This document shows positions 44,745 through 55,830 of a stretch of 64,000 nt of DNA, in pieces. Both the position numbers and the translations under genes were made by a program. The stretch's first letter is position 1. Every line of letters starts with the position of its first letter. The DNA comes from Elymus sibiricus (lineage: Eukaryota; Streptophyta; Magnoliopsida; Poales; Poaceae), in contig CM077666.1 of NCBI GenBank assembly GCA_039707655.1, positions 282,399,166 through 282,463,165 on the forward strand. The letters run 5' to 3'. The notes below the pieces were generated by a model. The model was not told where the DNA came from and ran no database searches. It saw only the letters and a list, made by a program, of their open reading frames with translations.

Positions 44745-46439
44745 TGATACGTTGCCAACGTATCTATAATTTTTGCTTGTTCCATGCTATTATATTATCA
44801 TTCTTGGATGTTTTACAATCATTTTATTACAACTTTATCATTTTTTGGGACTAACCTATTGACATAGTGCCAAAGTGCCAGTTGCTGTTTTTGCTTGTTT
44901 TTTACTTCGCAGAAAATCAGTACCAAACGGAGACAAAACGCTGTGGGGATTTTTGTGGATTTTTTATGGACCAGAAGAAAGAAGATGGACCAAAGAATAC
45001 CAAAAGAGGGGGCCTAGGCTGTCCAGCACCCACTAGGGCGCGCCAGAGGCCCCCTGGTGCGGCCTGGTGGGGGCTGGGCACCTCGGGCACCCCCTCCACC
45101 GCCTCTGATGCCCATAAATTCCCAAATATTTGGAAACCCCCAAATATAACCCTAGACTCTCAGCTCCACCACTGTAACTCTCTGTATCGATGAAAAACCA
45201 ATCTGGAGGCGTTCTAGTACCCTGCCAGAGAGGGTAGATCATCTCCGGTAGCCATCTTCATCATCCCGGCGGAGGCCATGATGAGGAGGGACTAGTCCAC
45301 CCTCGGGGCTGAGAGTATGTACCAGTAGCTATGTGTTCAATCTCTCTCTCTCTCTCGTGTTCTTGAGATGTCACGATCTTGATGTATCATGGGCTTTGTT
45401 AATATAGTTGGATCATATGGTGTGTTTCCCTTACTATCTTGTTGTGATGAATTGAATCTTTGCCTTTGAGATATCGTTATGTTGGATTGAATATTGTATT
45501 TGAGAGCACTTGATATATGTCTTGCATGTGGATACTCGTGGTGACCATGGGGTGTTCTATTGATTCACTTGATATATGTTTTGGTACTCAACTTGCGGAT
45601 TCCCGCGGTGACATTGGGGTAATCTATGCATAGGGGTTGATACACGTTCTTGTCCTACATTCTCCGATAGAAATCTTGGGGCACTCTTTGAGGTTCTTTG
45701 TGTGGATTGAGTATTATGAATCTGAAATTGTTTGATGCCTATCATATAATTAACTCATGGATACTTGTGGTGACATTGGAGTATCTAGGTGACATTAGAG
45801 TTGGTTGATGCGTATCATATGGTGTTATTCTAGTATGAGCTCTTAGATAGATCGAACGGAAAGGATAACTTGATGTTATCTTAGTATGAACTCTTGAATA
45901 GATCGACCGGAAAGGATAACTTTAAGGTGGTTTTGTACCCTACAAACAATTTCTTCTTATGTTCTCTGCTAGATAAGAACTTTGGAGTGATTCTTCATTG
46001 CAAGTTGAGGGATGGTTATGTGATCCAATTATATTAGCATTGTTGAGAGATTGCACTAGCGAAAGTACGGACCCTAGGCCTTGTTTTCAAGCATTGCAAT
46101 ACCATTTGTGCTCACTTTTGTTACTTGCCACCTTGCTGTTTTTATATTTTCAGATTATAAAAACTTATATCTACCATCCATATTGCACTTGTATCACCAT
46201 CTCTTCGCCGAACTAGTGCACCTATACAATTTGCCATTGTATCGGGTGTGTTGGGGACACAAGAGATTTCTTGTATTTGATTGCAGGGTTGTTTGAGAGA
46301 GACCATCTTCATCCTACACCTCCCATAGATTGATAAACCTTAGGTCATCCACTTAAAGGAAAATTTCCACTGTCCTACAAAACTCTGCGCTTGGAGGCCC
46401 AACAAAGTCCACGAGAATAAAGTTGCGTAGTAGACATCA
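44745..46439 (+). repeat. 5' LTR of element G (1695 bp)
   Basis: It starts TGATACGTTGCCAACGTATC and ends TAGTAGACATCA. The GC palindrome is at 45027-45073, and the TATA-like CATAAATT is at 45112-45119. From about 45187 it aligns with the LTR of element A; before that the two differ. Confidence 0.8.
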
Positions 46440-46449
46440 AGCTCTTTTC

Positions 46450-46466
46450 TGGCGCAGTTGCCGCGG
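46450..46466 (+). promoter_or_regulatory. Primer-binding site of element G (tRNA-Asp type)
   Basis: TGGCGCAGTTGCCGCGG lies ten bases after the LTR, with two mismatches to the D/E version. Confidence 0.75.
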
Positions 46467-46563
46467 AGGTGAGTGCTTGAAGGTATATCTTTAGATCTTG
46501 CAATTAAATCTTTTAGTTTCTTGTTTTTCACTAGTTTGGTTTTATAAAAGAAAACTACAAAAA

Positions 46564-47376
46564 ATGGAGCTTAGGTTGCATCATTTGTATCGTCTTTATA
46601 ATGTCTTTCGTGAAAATAAGGATTCAGAAAATTGTGCTCAATTGGTAGAGGAAGAAATTGTGAAAATACTTAATGAGAATTCCTTGAATGATGAGCATGA
46701 ATACAATGTGGCTAGTATGAATTCTCTGAATATCCATGATGCTAATGTTATGCAAAGCCACAAGCTTGGGGATGCTATGTTTGATGAAGATATTTTTAGT
46801 CCCCCAAGTTTTGATGAGCAAATTTATTATGATGATGGCATGCCTCCTATCTATGATGATTATGATGATGACATGTATGCTATAAAGAGTGATAGTAACC
46901 ATGAAACTTGTCATCATGATTTTAATATTGAATGTGGTTATGTCAATCATGTATCTCACGATAGTTATTTTGTTGAGTTTGCTCCCACTATTATGAATGA
47001 GAAGAAAATTGCTTATGTGGAGAGTGAAAAAATTTCTATGCTCGTGGATCATGAAAATAATGCTTTATGTGATAGTTATATTGTGAAATTCCTTCATGAT
47101 CCTACTGAAAATTATTATGAGGGAGGAACATATGCTTGTAGGAATTGCAATAATATCAAGTTTCCTCCCTATGTGTTCAAAGTTTTGAAGTTATGCTTGT
47201 TTTGCCTTCCTGTGCTAGTTGATTCTTGCTCCCATAAAAAAATTTCTCACAAAATCCCTATGCATAGGAAGTGGGTTAGACTTAAATGTTCTTGTCATGA
47301 GATTTATGAAGCACTCATACATGTTTCATTCACTACTTTTTGTGCGAGCATCATTGAAATCATCATGCCTAGCTAA
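46564..47376 (+). CDS. Gag-like ORF of element G, 270 residues, open
   Basis: The ATG at 46564 gives MELRLHHLYRLYNVFRENKD, matching the start of the element A ORF over about 58 residues. I prefer it to the in-frame upstream Met at 46498. The middle is acidic and Tyr/Asp-rich (IYYDDGMPPIYDDYDDDMYA). The C-terminal third has seven Cys, including CRNC, CLFC and CSC, but no clean CCHC knuckle. No enzyme motif. The role is probably structural or RNA-binding. It is intact while many neighbours are broken. Confidence 0.6.
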   Translation: MELRLHHLYRLYNVFRENKDSENCAQLVEEEIVKILNENSLNDEHEYNVASMNSLNIHDANVMQSHKLGDAMFDEDIFSPPSFDEQIYYDDGMPPIYDDYDDDMYAIKSDSNHETCHHDFNIECGYVNHVSHDSYFVEFAPTIMNEKKIAYVESEKISMLVDHENNALCDSYIVKFLHDPTENYYEGGTYACRNCNNIKFPPYVFKVLKLCLFCLPVLVDSCSHKKISHKIPMHRKWVRLKCSCHEIYEALIHVSFTTFCASIIEIIMPS

Positions 47377-48744
47377 AAAGGCATTAAAGAAAAGCGCTTG
47401 TTGGGAGACAACCCATCATTTTTCCTTCCTGTTTTGATGTGTTCACATGATTAATCTACTGTAGTAATAATGTTTTGTGCCTTTTATTTCAATAAAGTGC
47501 TGAGTAAAGCCTTTGGGATGACTCACAAGATGAGTAGAATTGATGCTGTGCAAAAACAGAAACTTTTGCCTCCAGTAAAGAATTTCTATGATTTTACTGG
47601 AGCGTCAAAAAATTCTGAAATTTTTACACAGTCTTGATATGCAAATACTTCAGGTTCTCCTAATTTTTCAGAGTTTTTAGAGACAGGGAAGTATGGTGAT
47701 AGTACAGATATTCACAGACTGTTCTGTTTTTGACAGATTCTGTTTTGCATGCATAGTTTGCTTGTTTTTGTGTTCCCATATCTTATATTTAGTGGTATAA
47801 ATTATGGGAATGGTATAATACAGTAGGTATTATGTCAGAACAATTATGAATCTTGTCTATACAGTACCTAAGTGAATGATCTTTACTTCTTATACTAACC
47901 CATCTCACGAAGTTCCGTTAAGTTTTGTGTGATTGAAGTTTTTAAGTTTTGGGTGAGACACCGATATGAGGAGAATAAGGAGTGAAAAGAACCTAAGCTT
48001 GGGGATTCCCAAGGCACCCCAAGGTAATATCCAAGGAATACTCAAGTGCCTAAGCTTGGGGATGCCCCAGAAGGCATCCCCTCTTTCGTCTTCAACACTA
48101 TCGGTATATCTTACTTAGAGCTATATTTTTATTCATCACTTAATATGTGCTTTTCTTGGATCAACATTATATTTTCTTATTTTATGTTAGGTGTTATTTA
48201 TAATCTTGTTTTTCAATAAAATGTTCCAAGAATTGCTTTTAGGACGCTTGAATTGCATGTTTGATGTGTGCTGTGTAAAAACAGAAACTTTTGCTGTAGT
48301 GTTTGAATTTTCATATTTTAGTGGAACGTGAATTTTTTTTGAAATTTTTACACTGTGTTTTCATATAAATTATTTAGCTTGTCCTAAAATTTCATAATTT
48401 GTTGAGTTACATAAGTACACTAGTTTAATAGATTACTACAGACTGTTCTGTTTGGACAGATTGCTGTCATAGTTTTGTTATCTACTTATCCTATAGTTTC
48501 CATAGCCTATATTGGTAGATATAAATTGTGGAAACGATAGTAAACAGTAGATGATGTTTGAAAATTATTGTGCAACTTGTCTTGGCAGTACATGAAGTGT
48601 TGATTTGTTTTTATGTGTACTAACCTATCTCACGACTTCTTTTCAAGTTTTGTGTGGATGAAGTTTTCGAGAATAGGTGAAACCATGTTATGAGAGGATT
48701 GAACGAGATACAAAAGCTCAAGCTTGGGGATGCCCAAGGTACCC
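47377..48744 (+). other. Noncoding 3' stretch of element G with repeated polypurine-like tracts
   Basis: AAGCTTGGGGAT tracts occur at 47994-48008, 48052-48066 and 48720-48734, matching those inside element A. Two related halves (about 47540-47960 and 48260-48680) share AACAGAAACTTTTGC, ACTGTTCTGTTT and the TTTTGTGTG...GAAGTTTT ending. The stretch is therefore an internal duplication of roughly 720 bp. No gene seen. Confidence 0.65.
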
Positions 48745-48940
48745 TGTCGGATTTTGGGCTCCACAAAACCCTAAGGAATTCAAACCCAGGGGCGTGTGCG
48801 AAGATTCCCCAACAGCTTCGACCCCTCCAAGCCCACGACACGATAGCCCCGCTCGATGGCGAGGAAGAAGATAGCACACGAGAGTTTACCAAGGTTCGGG
48901 CCATTGCAAATCGTAAAACCATACTCCTGCTTTTGGTGGA
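48745..48940 (-). repeat. 3' LTR of element I, distal piece
   Basis: The minus strand ends with GGAGCCCAAAATCCGACA at 48745, the same end as the J LTR. The last five bases on the right (GTGGA) are the target duplication of element H. Confidence 0.8.
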
Positions 48941-50793
48941 TGTTGGAAATATGCCCTAGAGGCAATAATAATTTAGTTATTATCATATTTCTTTGTTCAT
49001 GATAATTGTTTATTATCCATGCTATAATTGTATTGATTGGAAACTCAAATACATATGTGGGTACATAGACAACACTGTGTCCCTAGTATGCCTCTAGTTA
49101 ACTAGTTCGTTGATCAAAGATGGTCAAGGTTTCCTGGCCATAGACATGAGATGTCATTTGATAACGGGATCACATCATTAGGAGAATGATGTGATGGACA
49201 AGACCCAAACTATAAACATAGCATATGATCGTGTAAGTTTATTGCTATAGTTTTCTGCATGTCAAGTATCTGTTCCTATAACCATGAGATCATGCAACTC
49301 ACTGACACCGGAGGAATACCTTGTGTGTATCAAACGTCACAACGTAACTGGGTGACTTTAAAGGTGCTCTACAGGTATCTCCGAGGGTGTCTGTTGGGTT
49401 GGCATGGATCAAGACTGGGATTTGTTACTCCATGTGATGGAGAGGTATCTCAGGGCCCACTCGGTAATACAACATCACAATGAGCCTTGCAAGCAAAGTG
49501 ACTAAAGAGTTAGCCACAGGATCTTGTATTACGGAACGAGTAAAGAGACTTGCCGGTAACGAGATTGAACTAGGTATAGAGATACCGACGATCGAATCTT
49601 GGGCAAGTAACATACCGATAAACAAAGGGAATAGCGTACGGGATTAACTGAATCCTTGACATAGAGGTTCGACCGATAAAGATCTTCATAGAATATGTAG
49701 GAGCCAATATGGGCATCCAGGTCCTGCTATTGGTTATTGACCATAGAGGTGTCTCGGTCATGTCTGCATTGTTCTCGAACCCGCAGGGTCTACACACTTA
49801 ACGTTTGGTGACGATATAAGTATAGTTGAGTTATTATGTTGGTGACCGAAGGTTGTTCGGAGTCCCGGATGAGATCCCGGACATGACGAGGAACTCCGGA
49901 ATAGTCCGGAGGTAAAGATTGATATATGGGATAATAGTGTTTGGTCTTTGGAAGGGTTAAGGGGTTTCGGATGTTTCCCGAAATGTTCGGGTACGAGAAC
50001 ACTTTATTTGGGCCAAGGGGTAAATCCCACGAGGTTTTAAGGAAGGTGCAAAAGGAGTTTTCTAGAGGCCAGGGGATAGACGCCAGGAACCCTGGCGTCT
50101 AGGGCCAGGCGCCAAGGACCCTGACGTCTGGTCCTGGAGTCCGAGCAGGACTCTTGCCTTGCGGGCCAAACCGACTTTGAGGAGGCTCTTTCTCCAAGTT
50201 TCGACCCCAGGGCTCAACATATAAATAGAGGGGCAGGGCTAGCACCCGGAACACATCAAGTATTCCCTAAGCCATGTGCCGGCAACCCTGCCCCTCTAGT
50301 TCTTCCTCCGTCATAGTTTCCGTAGTGCTTGGCGAAGCCCTGCGGAGATTGTTCTTCACCACCACCGTCATCACGCCGTCGTGCTGCCGGAACTCATCTA
50401 CTACTTCACCATCGCTCGCTGGATCGAGGAGGTGAAGGCGTCATCAAGCTGTACGTGTGTTGAATGCGGAGGTGCCGTCCGTTCGGCGCTAGATCGGAAG
50501 GACCATGATCAAGATTGTGAGACGGTTCGTGATTTGATCGCGGGACGGATCATGATGGGATCGCGGGATGGATCGTGATTGGATCGCAAGACGGATCATG
50601 ATGGGATCGCGGGACGCTCGGTGATTTGGATCGCGAAGACGTTCGACTACATCAACCGCGTTTCTTAACGCTTCCGCTTAGCGATCTACAAGGGTATGTA
50701 GATCAACTCTCCCTCTCGTAGATGCTCATCACCATGGATAGATCTTGCATGTGCATAGGAAATTTTTTGTTTCCCATGCAACGTTCCCCAACA
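48941..50793 (+). repeat. 5' LTR of element H
   Basis: It runs from TGTTGGAAATATG to GTTCCCCAACA. Two GC-rich palindromes are at 50077-50101 and 50105-50131, and the TATA box ATATAAATAG is at 50219-50228. Four 23-bp tandem units starting GATCGCGGGACGG are at 50536-50627. Confidence 0.95.
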
Positions 50794-50794
50794 G

Positions 50795-50806
50795 TGGTAT
50801 CAGAGC
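50795..50806 (+). promoter_or_regulatory. Primer-binding site of element H (initiator tRNA-Met)
   Basis: TGGTATCAGAGC, one base after the LTR, is complementary to the 3' end of plant initiator tRNA-Met. Confidence 0.95.
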
Positions 50807-52079
50807 TAGGTCTATGTGTAGATGAGATCTCGAGTAGAACACAAATGAGTTTGTGGGCATTGATATTCAGATTGCTTCCTCCCTTGGTCTTTTCTTGTTT
50901 CGGCGGTATTGTGGGATGAAGCGTCCCGGACCAACATTACTCGTACGCTTATGAGAGACCGGTTCCATCAACTGACATGTAACTTCGTTGCATAAAGATG
51001 GCTGGCGGGTGTCTGTTTCTCCCACTTTAGTCGGATCGGATTTGACAAAGGCGGTCCTTGAGAAGGTTGAATAGCAATTTTTGTATCACCGTTGTGGTTT
51101 TTGCATAGGTAAGAATTGTTCTTGCTAGATACCCGTAGCAGCCACGTAAAACTTGCAACAACAATTAGAGGACGTCTAACTTGTTTTTGCAGGGTATGTT
51201 GTGATGTGATATGGCCAATTACATGATGAGATATATGTGATGTATGAGATGATCATGTATTGTATAGAATATCACGACTTGCATGTCGATGAGTACGGCA
51301 ACCGGCAGGAGCCATAGGGTTGTCTTTAATTATTTTCGCCGTTTTGCTTTACTTTATCGCTATGAGTTAGCAATAGTCATGGAAGCAAAAGTCGGCGTGA
51401 CAACCTCATGGTGACACGTTGATGGAGATCAAGATGATGGAGATCATGGTGTCATGCCGGTGACGATGGAGACCATGCCGGTGCTTTGGAGATGGAGATC
51501 AAAAGCACAAGTTCATGGCCATATCATGTCACTTATGATTTGCATGTGATGTTAATCCTTTTATGCATCTTATTTTGCTTAGGACGATGGTAGCATTATA
51601 AGGTGATCCCTCACTTAAATTTCAAGATAAAATTGTGTTCTCCCCGAGTGTGCACCGTTGTGAAAGTTCGTCATTTCGAGACACCACGTGATGATCGGGT
51701 GTGATAGACTCTACGTTTGCATACAACGGGTGCAAGCCAGTGTTGCACATGCGGAACACTCGGGTTAAACTTGACGAGCCTAGCATGTACAGACATGGCC
51801 TCGGAACACAAGAGACCGAAAGGTCGAACATGAGTCATATAGTAGATATGATCAACATGAAGATGTTCACCATTGAAACCACCTCAACTCACGTGATGAT
51901 CGGACTTGAGTTGGTGGATTTGGATCATGTGTCACTCGAATGACCGGAGGGATGTCAATTTGAGTGGGAGTTCTTAAGTAATATGATTAATTGAACTCAT
52001 TATCATGAACATAGTCAAAATGTCTTTACAAATTATGTTGTAGATTACTCGCTCGCGCTGTAGCTCCCTTGAATTTTTA
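50807..52079 (+). other. Leader of element H
   Basis: About 1.3 kb without a supported frame, as is usual for BARE-type elements with long leaders. It includes a short run of GGAGATCA/ATGCCGGTG repeats at 51420-51500. The start of gag could not be placed. Confidence 0.6.
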
Positions 52080-52980
52080 TATGTTCCTAGAGAAATAGAG
52101 TTGAAAGATGATGGTAGCAATAATGCGGACTGGGTCCGTGATCTGAGGATTGTCCTCATTGCTGCACAGAAGGCTCATGTCCTTAATGCACCGCTCGGTG
52201 CGCCACCCCCCTCAAGCGTCGTCTATAGATGTTATGAACATCTGACAGGCACGTTCTGATGACTACTTGATAGTTCAGTGCGTCATGCATTACGGCTTAG
52301 AATTGAGGCTCCAAAACGTTTTGAACGTCACGGAACATATGAGATGTTCTAAGAGCTAAAATTGGGATCTCAGGCTCGTGCCCGTGTTGAGAGGTATGAG
52401 ACCTCCAACAAGATTCTTTGCCTGCAAGATGAAGGAGAATAGCTCAATCGGTGAGTATGTGCTCAGATTGTCTGGGTGCTACAATCGCTTGAATCGAGTG
52501 GGAGTTGATCTTCCAGATAAGATAGTGATTGATATAGTTCTCCAAGTCACTGTCACTAAGCTACTAGAGCTTTGTGATGAACTATATAATGCCAGGGATG
52601 GAAATAATGATCCCTGAGCTATTCGCGATGTTTGACACCGCGAAGGTAGAAATCAAGAAGGAGCATCAAGTGTTGATGGTTAGTAAAACCACTAGTTTCG
52701 AGAAGGGCAAGGGCAAGGAGGGAAACTTCATGGATGGCAAGTTAGTTGCTGCTCCAGTGAAGAAACCCAAGATTGAACCCAAACCCGAGACTAAGTGCTT
52801 CTATTATGAGGAGAACGGTCGCTGAAGCGGAACAACCCTAGATACTTGGTAGATAAGAAGGCTGGCAATGTCGACAGAAGTATATTTGATATACGTGTTA
52901 TTGATGTGTACCTTACTAGTACTCCTAGGAGCACCTGGGTATTGGATACCGGTTCGATTGCTAAATGTTAGTAACTCGAA
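52080..52980 (+). pseudogene. gag: gag and protease remnant of element H
   Basis: WVRDLRIVLIAAQKAHVLNA (52125-52190) and SSIGEYVLRLSGCYNRLNRV (about 52438-52500) are typical copia Gag. The knuckle region reads CFYYEENGR at about 52797-52823, so the second Cys and the rest of the CCHC pattern are lost. The protease site is recognisable as VLDTGS at about 52938. Several frameshifts and stops; not functional. Confidence 0.75.
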
Positions 52981-53333
52981 ATAAAAGCTACGGAATAAAA
53001 CGGAGGCTAGCTAAGGGTGAGGTGACAATGAGTGTTGGAAGTGTTTCCAAGGTTGATGTGATCACCATCGCACGCTCTCTCTACCTTCGGGATTAGTGAT
53101 GAACCTAAATAAATGTTATTTGGTGTGTGCGTTAAGCATGAATGTGATTAGATCATGTTTATTGCAATACGGTTATTCATTTAAGTTAGAGAATAATGGT
53201 TATTCTGTTTACATGAATAATACCTTCAATGGTCATTCACCCAATGAGAATGGTTTATTGAATCTGGATCATAGTGATACACATGTTCATAATATTGATG
53301 CCAAAAGATACAAAGTTAGATAATGATAGTACC

Positions 53334-54215
53334 ACATACTTGTGGCACTGCCGCTAAAATGTCATATTGGTGTAAAGCGCATGAAGAAACTCCATGCTGA
53401 TGGATCTTTAGACTCATTCGATTTTGAATCGGTTGAGACATGCGGACCATGCTTCATGGGCAAGATGACTAAGACCCTGTTTTCCGGTTTGATGGAGCGG
53501 GAAAGTAACTTATTGGAAATAATACATGTTGATGTATTCGGTCCAATGAGTGTTCTAGCGTGCGGTGGGTATCGTTATTTTCCTACCTTCACTGATGATT
53601 TGAGTAGATATGGGGATATTTACTTAATGAAACACAAGTCTGTAATGTTTGAAAAGTTCAAACAAAATCAGAGTGAAGTTTGAGATCATCGTGACAAGAA
53701 GATAAAATGTCTACTATATGATCATGGAGGTGAATATCTGAGTTACGAGTTTGGTATACAACTTAAGACAATGTGGAAGTTGTTTCACAACTCATGCCAC
53801 CTGGAACACCATAGTGTGATGGTGTGTCTGAACATCGTAGTCGTGCTCTATTGGATATGGTGCGAACTATGATGTCTCTTATCAATTTACCACTATCGTT
53901 TTAGGGCTATGCATTAGAGACAACCACATTCACTTTAAAAGGGGCACCATCTAAGTCCGTTGAGATGACACCATATGAATTTTGGTTTGGCAGAAACCTA
54001 AGCTATCATTTCTTAATGTTTGGGGCTATGACGCTTATGTGAAAAAGGGTTTTCACCTAATGAGCTCGAACCCAAAGCGGACAAATGCATCTTCATAGAA
54101 TACCCTAACATAACAGTTGGATAAACCTTCTATCTTAGATCCAAGCACAAAGTGTTTGTTGCTAAAATGGGTCCTTTCTCGAGAAAGAGTTTCTCTCGAA
54201 AGAATTGAGTGGGAG
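53334..54215 (+). pseudogene. Integrase remnant of element H
   Basis: The GAG-pre-integrase part (LWHCR-like, HIGVKRMKKLHADGSLDSFD, CGPCFMGKMTKTLF) is followed by the core start (IIHVDVFGPMSVLACGGYRY, FTDDLSRYGDIYLM). Frameshifts follow from 53683 on. The catalytic Glu region is not readable in one frame. Confidence 0.75.
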
Positions 54216-55790
54216 GAAGATAGAACTTGATGAGGTTATTTAACCTTTGTTTCAACCAGAGAATAGCGCAGCACAGAAAGTTGTTTCTGTGGAGCCTACG
54301 TTAGTTGAAGAGGAAGTTAATGATGATGATCATGAAGCTTTGGATCAAGTTACTATCGAACCTCGTAGGTCGACAAGGACGCGTACTACTCCTGAGCAGT
54401 ACGCCAACCCTGTCTTAGAGGTCATGTTGTTGGACAATGATGAACCTACGAGCTATGGAGAAGCGACAATGGGCCCGGATTCTGAGAAATGGTTAGAGGC
54501 CATGAAATCCGAGATGGGATCCATGTATGAAAACAAAGTATGGGCTTTGGAAGTATTACGTGAAGGGCGAAAGGCCATTCAGAACAAATTGATCTTTAAA
54601 AGGAAGACGGACGCGAACGGTAATGTCACCGTCTATAAAGCTCGACTTGTGGCAAAGGGTTTTTCACAAGTTCAAGGAGTTGACTACGATGAGACTTTCT
54701 CACCTGCAGCAATGCTAAAGTCTGTTGGAATTATGTTAGCAGTTGCTGCATTTTTCGATTATGAAATCTGGCAGATGGATGTCAAAACATCATTTCCTTA
54801 ACGGTATCCGTGAGGAAAGGTTGTATGTGATATAATCGGAAGGTTTTGTCAGTCCTAAGGATGCTAAAATGTATGCAAACTCCAGCGATCCTTCTATGGA
54901 CTGGAGCAAGCATCTCGGAGTTGGAATATACGCTTTGATGAGGTGATCAAAGTTTTTGGGTCTATACAAAGTTTATGAGAAACTTGTATAAAGTGAGTGG
55001 GAGCACTATAGAATTTCTGATAAGTATATGTGGATGACATATTGTTGATCGGAAATGATGTAGAATTTCTGGAAAGCATAAAGGGTTGTTTGAAAGGAGT
55101 TTTTCAAAGAAAAACCTGGAATGAAGCTACTTAAATATTGTGCATCAGGATCTATAGAGATAGATCAAGATGTCTGATAAGACTTTCAATGAGTACATAC
55201 CTTGATAAGATTTTGAAAGAGTTCAAAATGGATCAGTCAAAGAAAGAGTTCTTGCCTGATTGTAAGGTGTGGAGTTGAGTGAGAATCAAAGCTCGACCAC
55301 GGCAGTAGAAAGAGAAAGGATGAAGGTCGTCCCCTATGCCTTATACATAGGCTCTGTATAGTATGCCATGCTGTGTACCACACCTAGTGTGTGCCTTGCC
55401 ATGAGTCTGTCAAGGGGTACAAGAGTGGTCCAGGAGTGGATCACTGAACAGCGGTCAAGATTATCCTTAGTAACTAGAGGACAAAGGAAATATTTCTTGA
55501 TTATGGAGGTGATAAAGAGTTCGTCGTAAAGGGTTACGTCGATGCAAGCTTTGACACCTATCCGGACGACTCTGAGTAGCAGTCCGTATACGTATAGTGG
55601 AGCAACCATTTTGGAATAGCTCCAAGTGGAGTGTGGTAGCAGTGTCTACAGTATGACATAGAGATTTGCAAAGTACACACGGATCTGAATGTCGCAGACC
55701 CATTGACTAAAGACCTATCTCACATGCAAAGCATGATCGAACCCCAGAACTCATTGGGTGTTAGATTCATAACAATGTAAATCACATGGT
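54216..55790 (+). pseudogene. Reverse transcriptase and RNase H remnant of element H
   Basis: The ORF at 54247-54801 gives RRSTRTRTTPEQYANPVLEV, WLEAMKSEMGSMYENKVWAL and VYKARLVAKGFSQVQGVDYD, the N-terminal half of copia RT, with DVKTSFP in place of the usual DVKTAFL. The catalytic YVDDILLIGNDVEFLESI is at about 55028-55080, out of frame with the first part. The RNase H end (LNVADPLTKDLSHMQSMIEP) is at about 55688-55750. Large parts between are deleted or shifted. Confidence 0.82.
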
Positions 55791-55819
55791 GATGTGAACT
55801 AGATTATTGACTCTAGTGC

Positions 55820-55830
55820 AAGTGGGAGAC
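55820..55830 (+). promoter_or_regulatory. Polypurine tract of element H
   Basis: AAGTGGGAGAC directly before the 3' LTR. Confidence 0.85.

Larger units (their letters stand above)
44745..48744 (+). mobile_element. Element G: pol-less Athila-lineage retrotransposon, 3' part displaced by element I
   Basis: A complete 5' LTR, a tRNA-Asp-type primer site, one open frame and a noncoding stretch up to 48744 are present. There element I inserts within a GGTACCC context that reads GGCACCC in element A. The rest and the 3' LTR are beyond the window. Left flank CTGAC (44740-44744). Confidence 0.78.
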
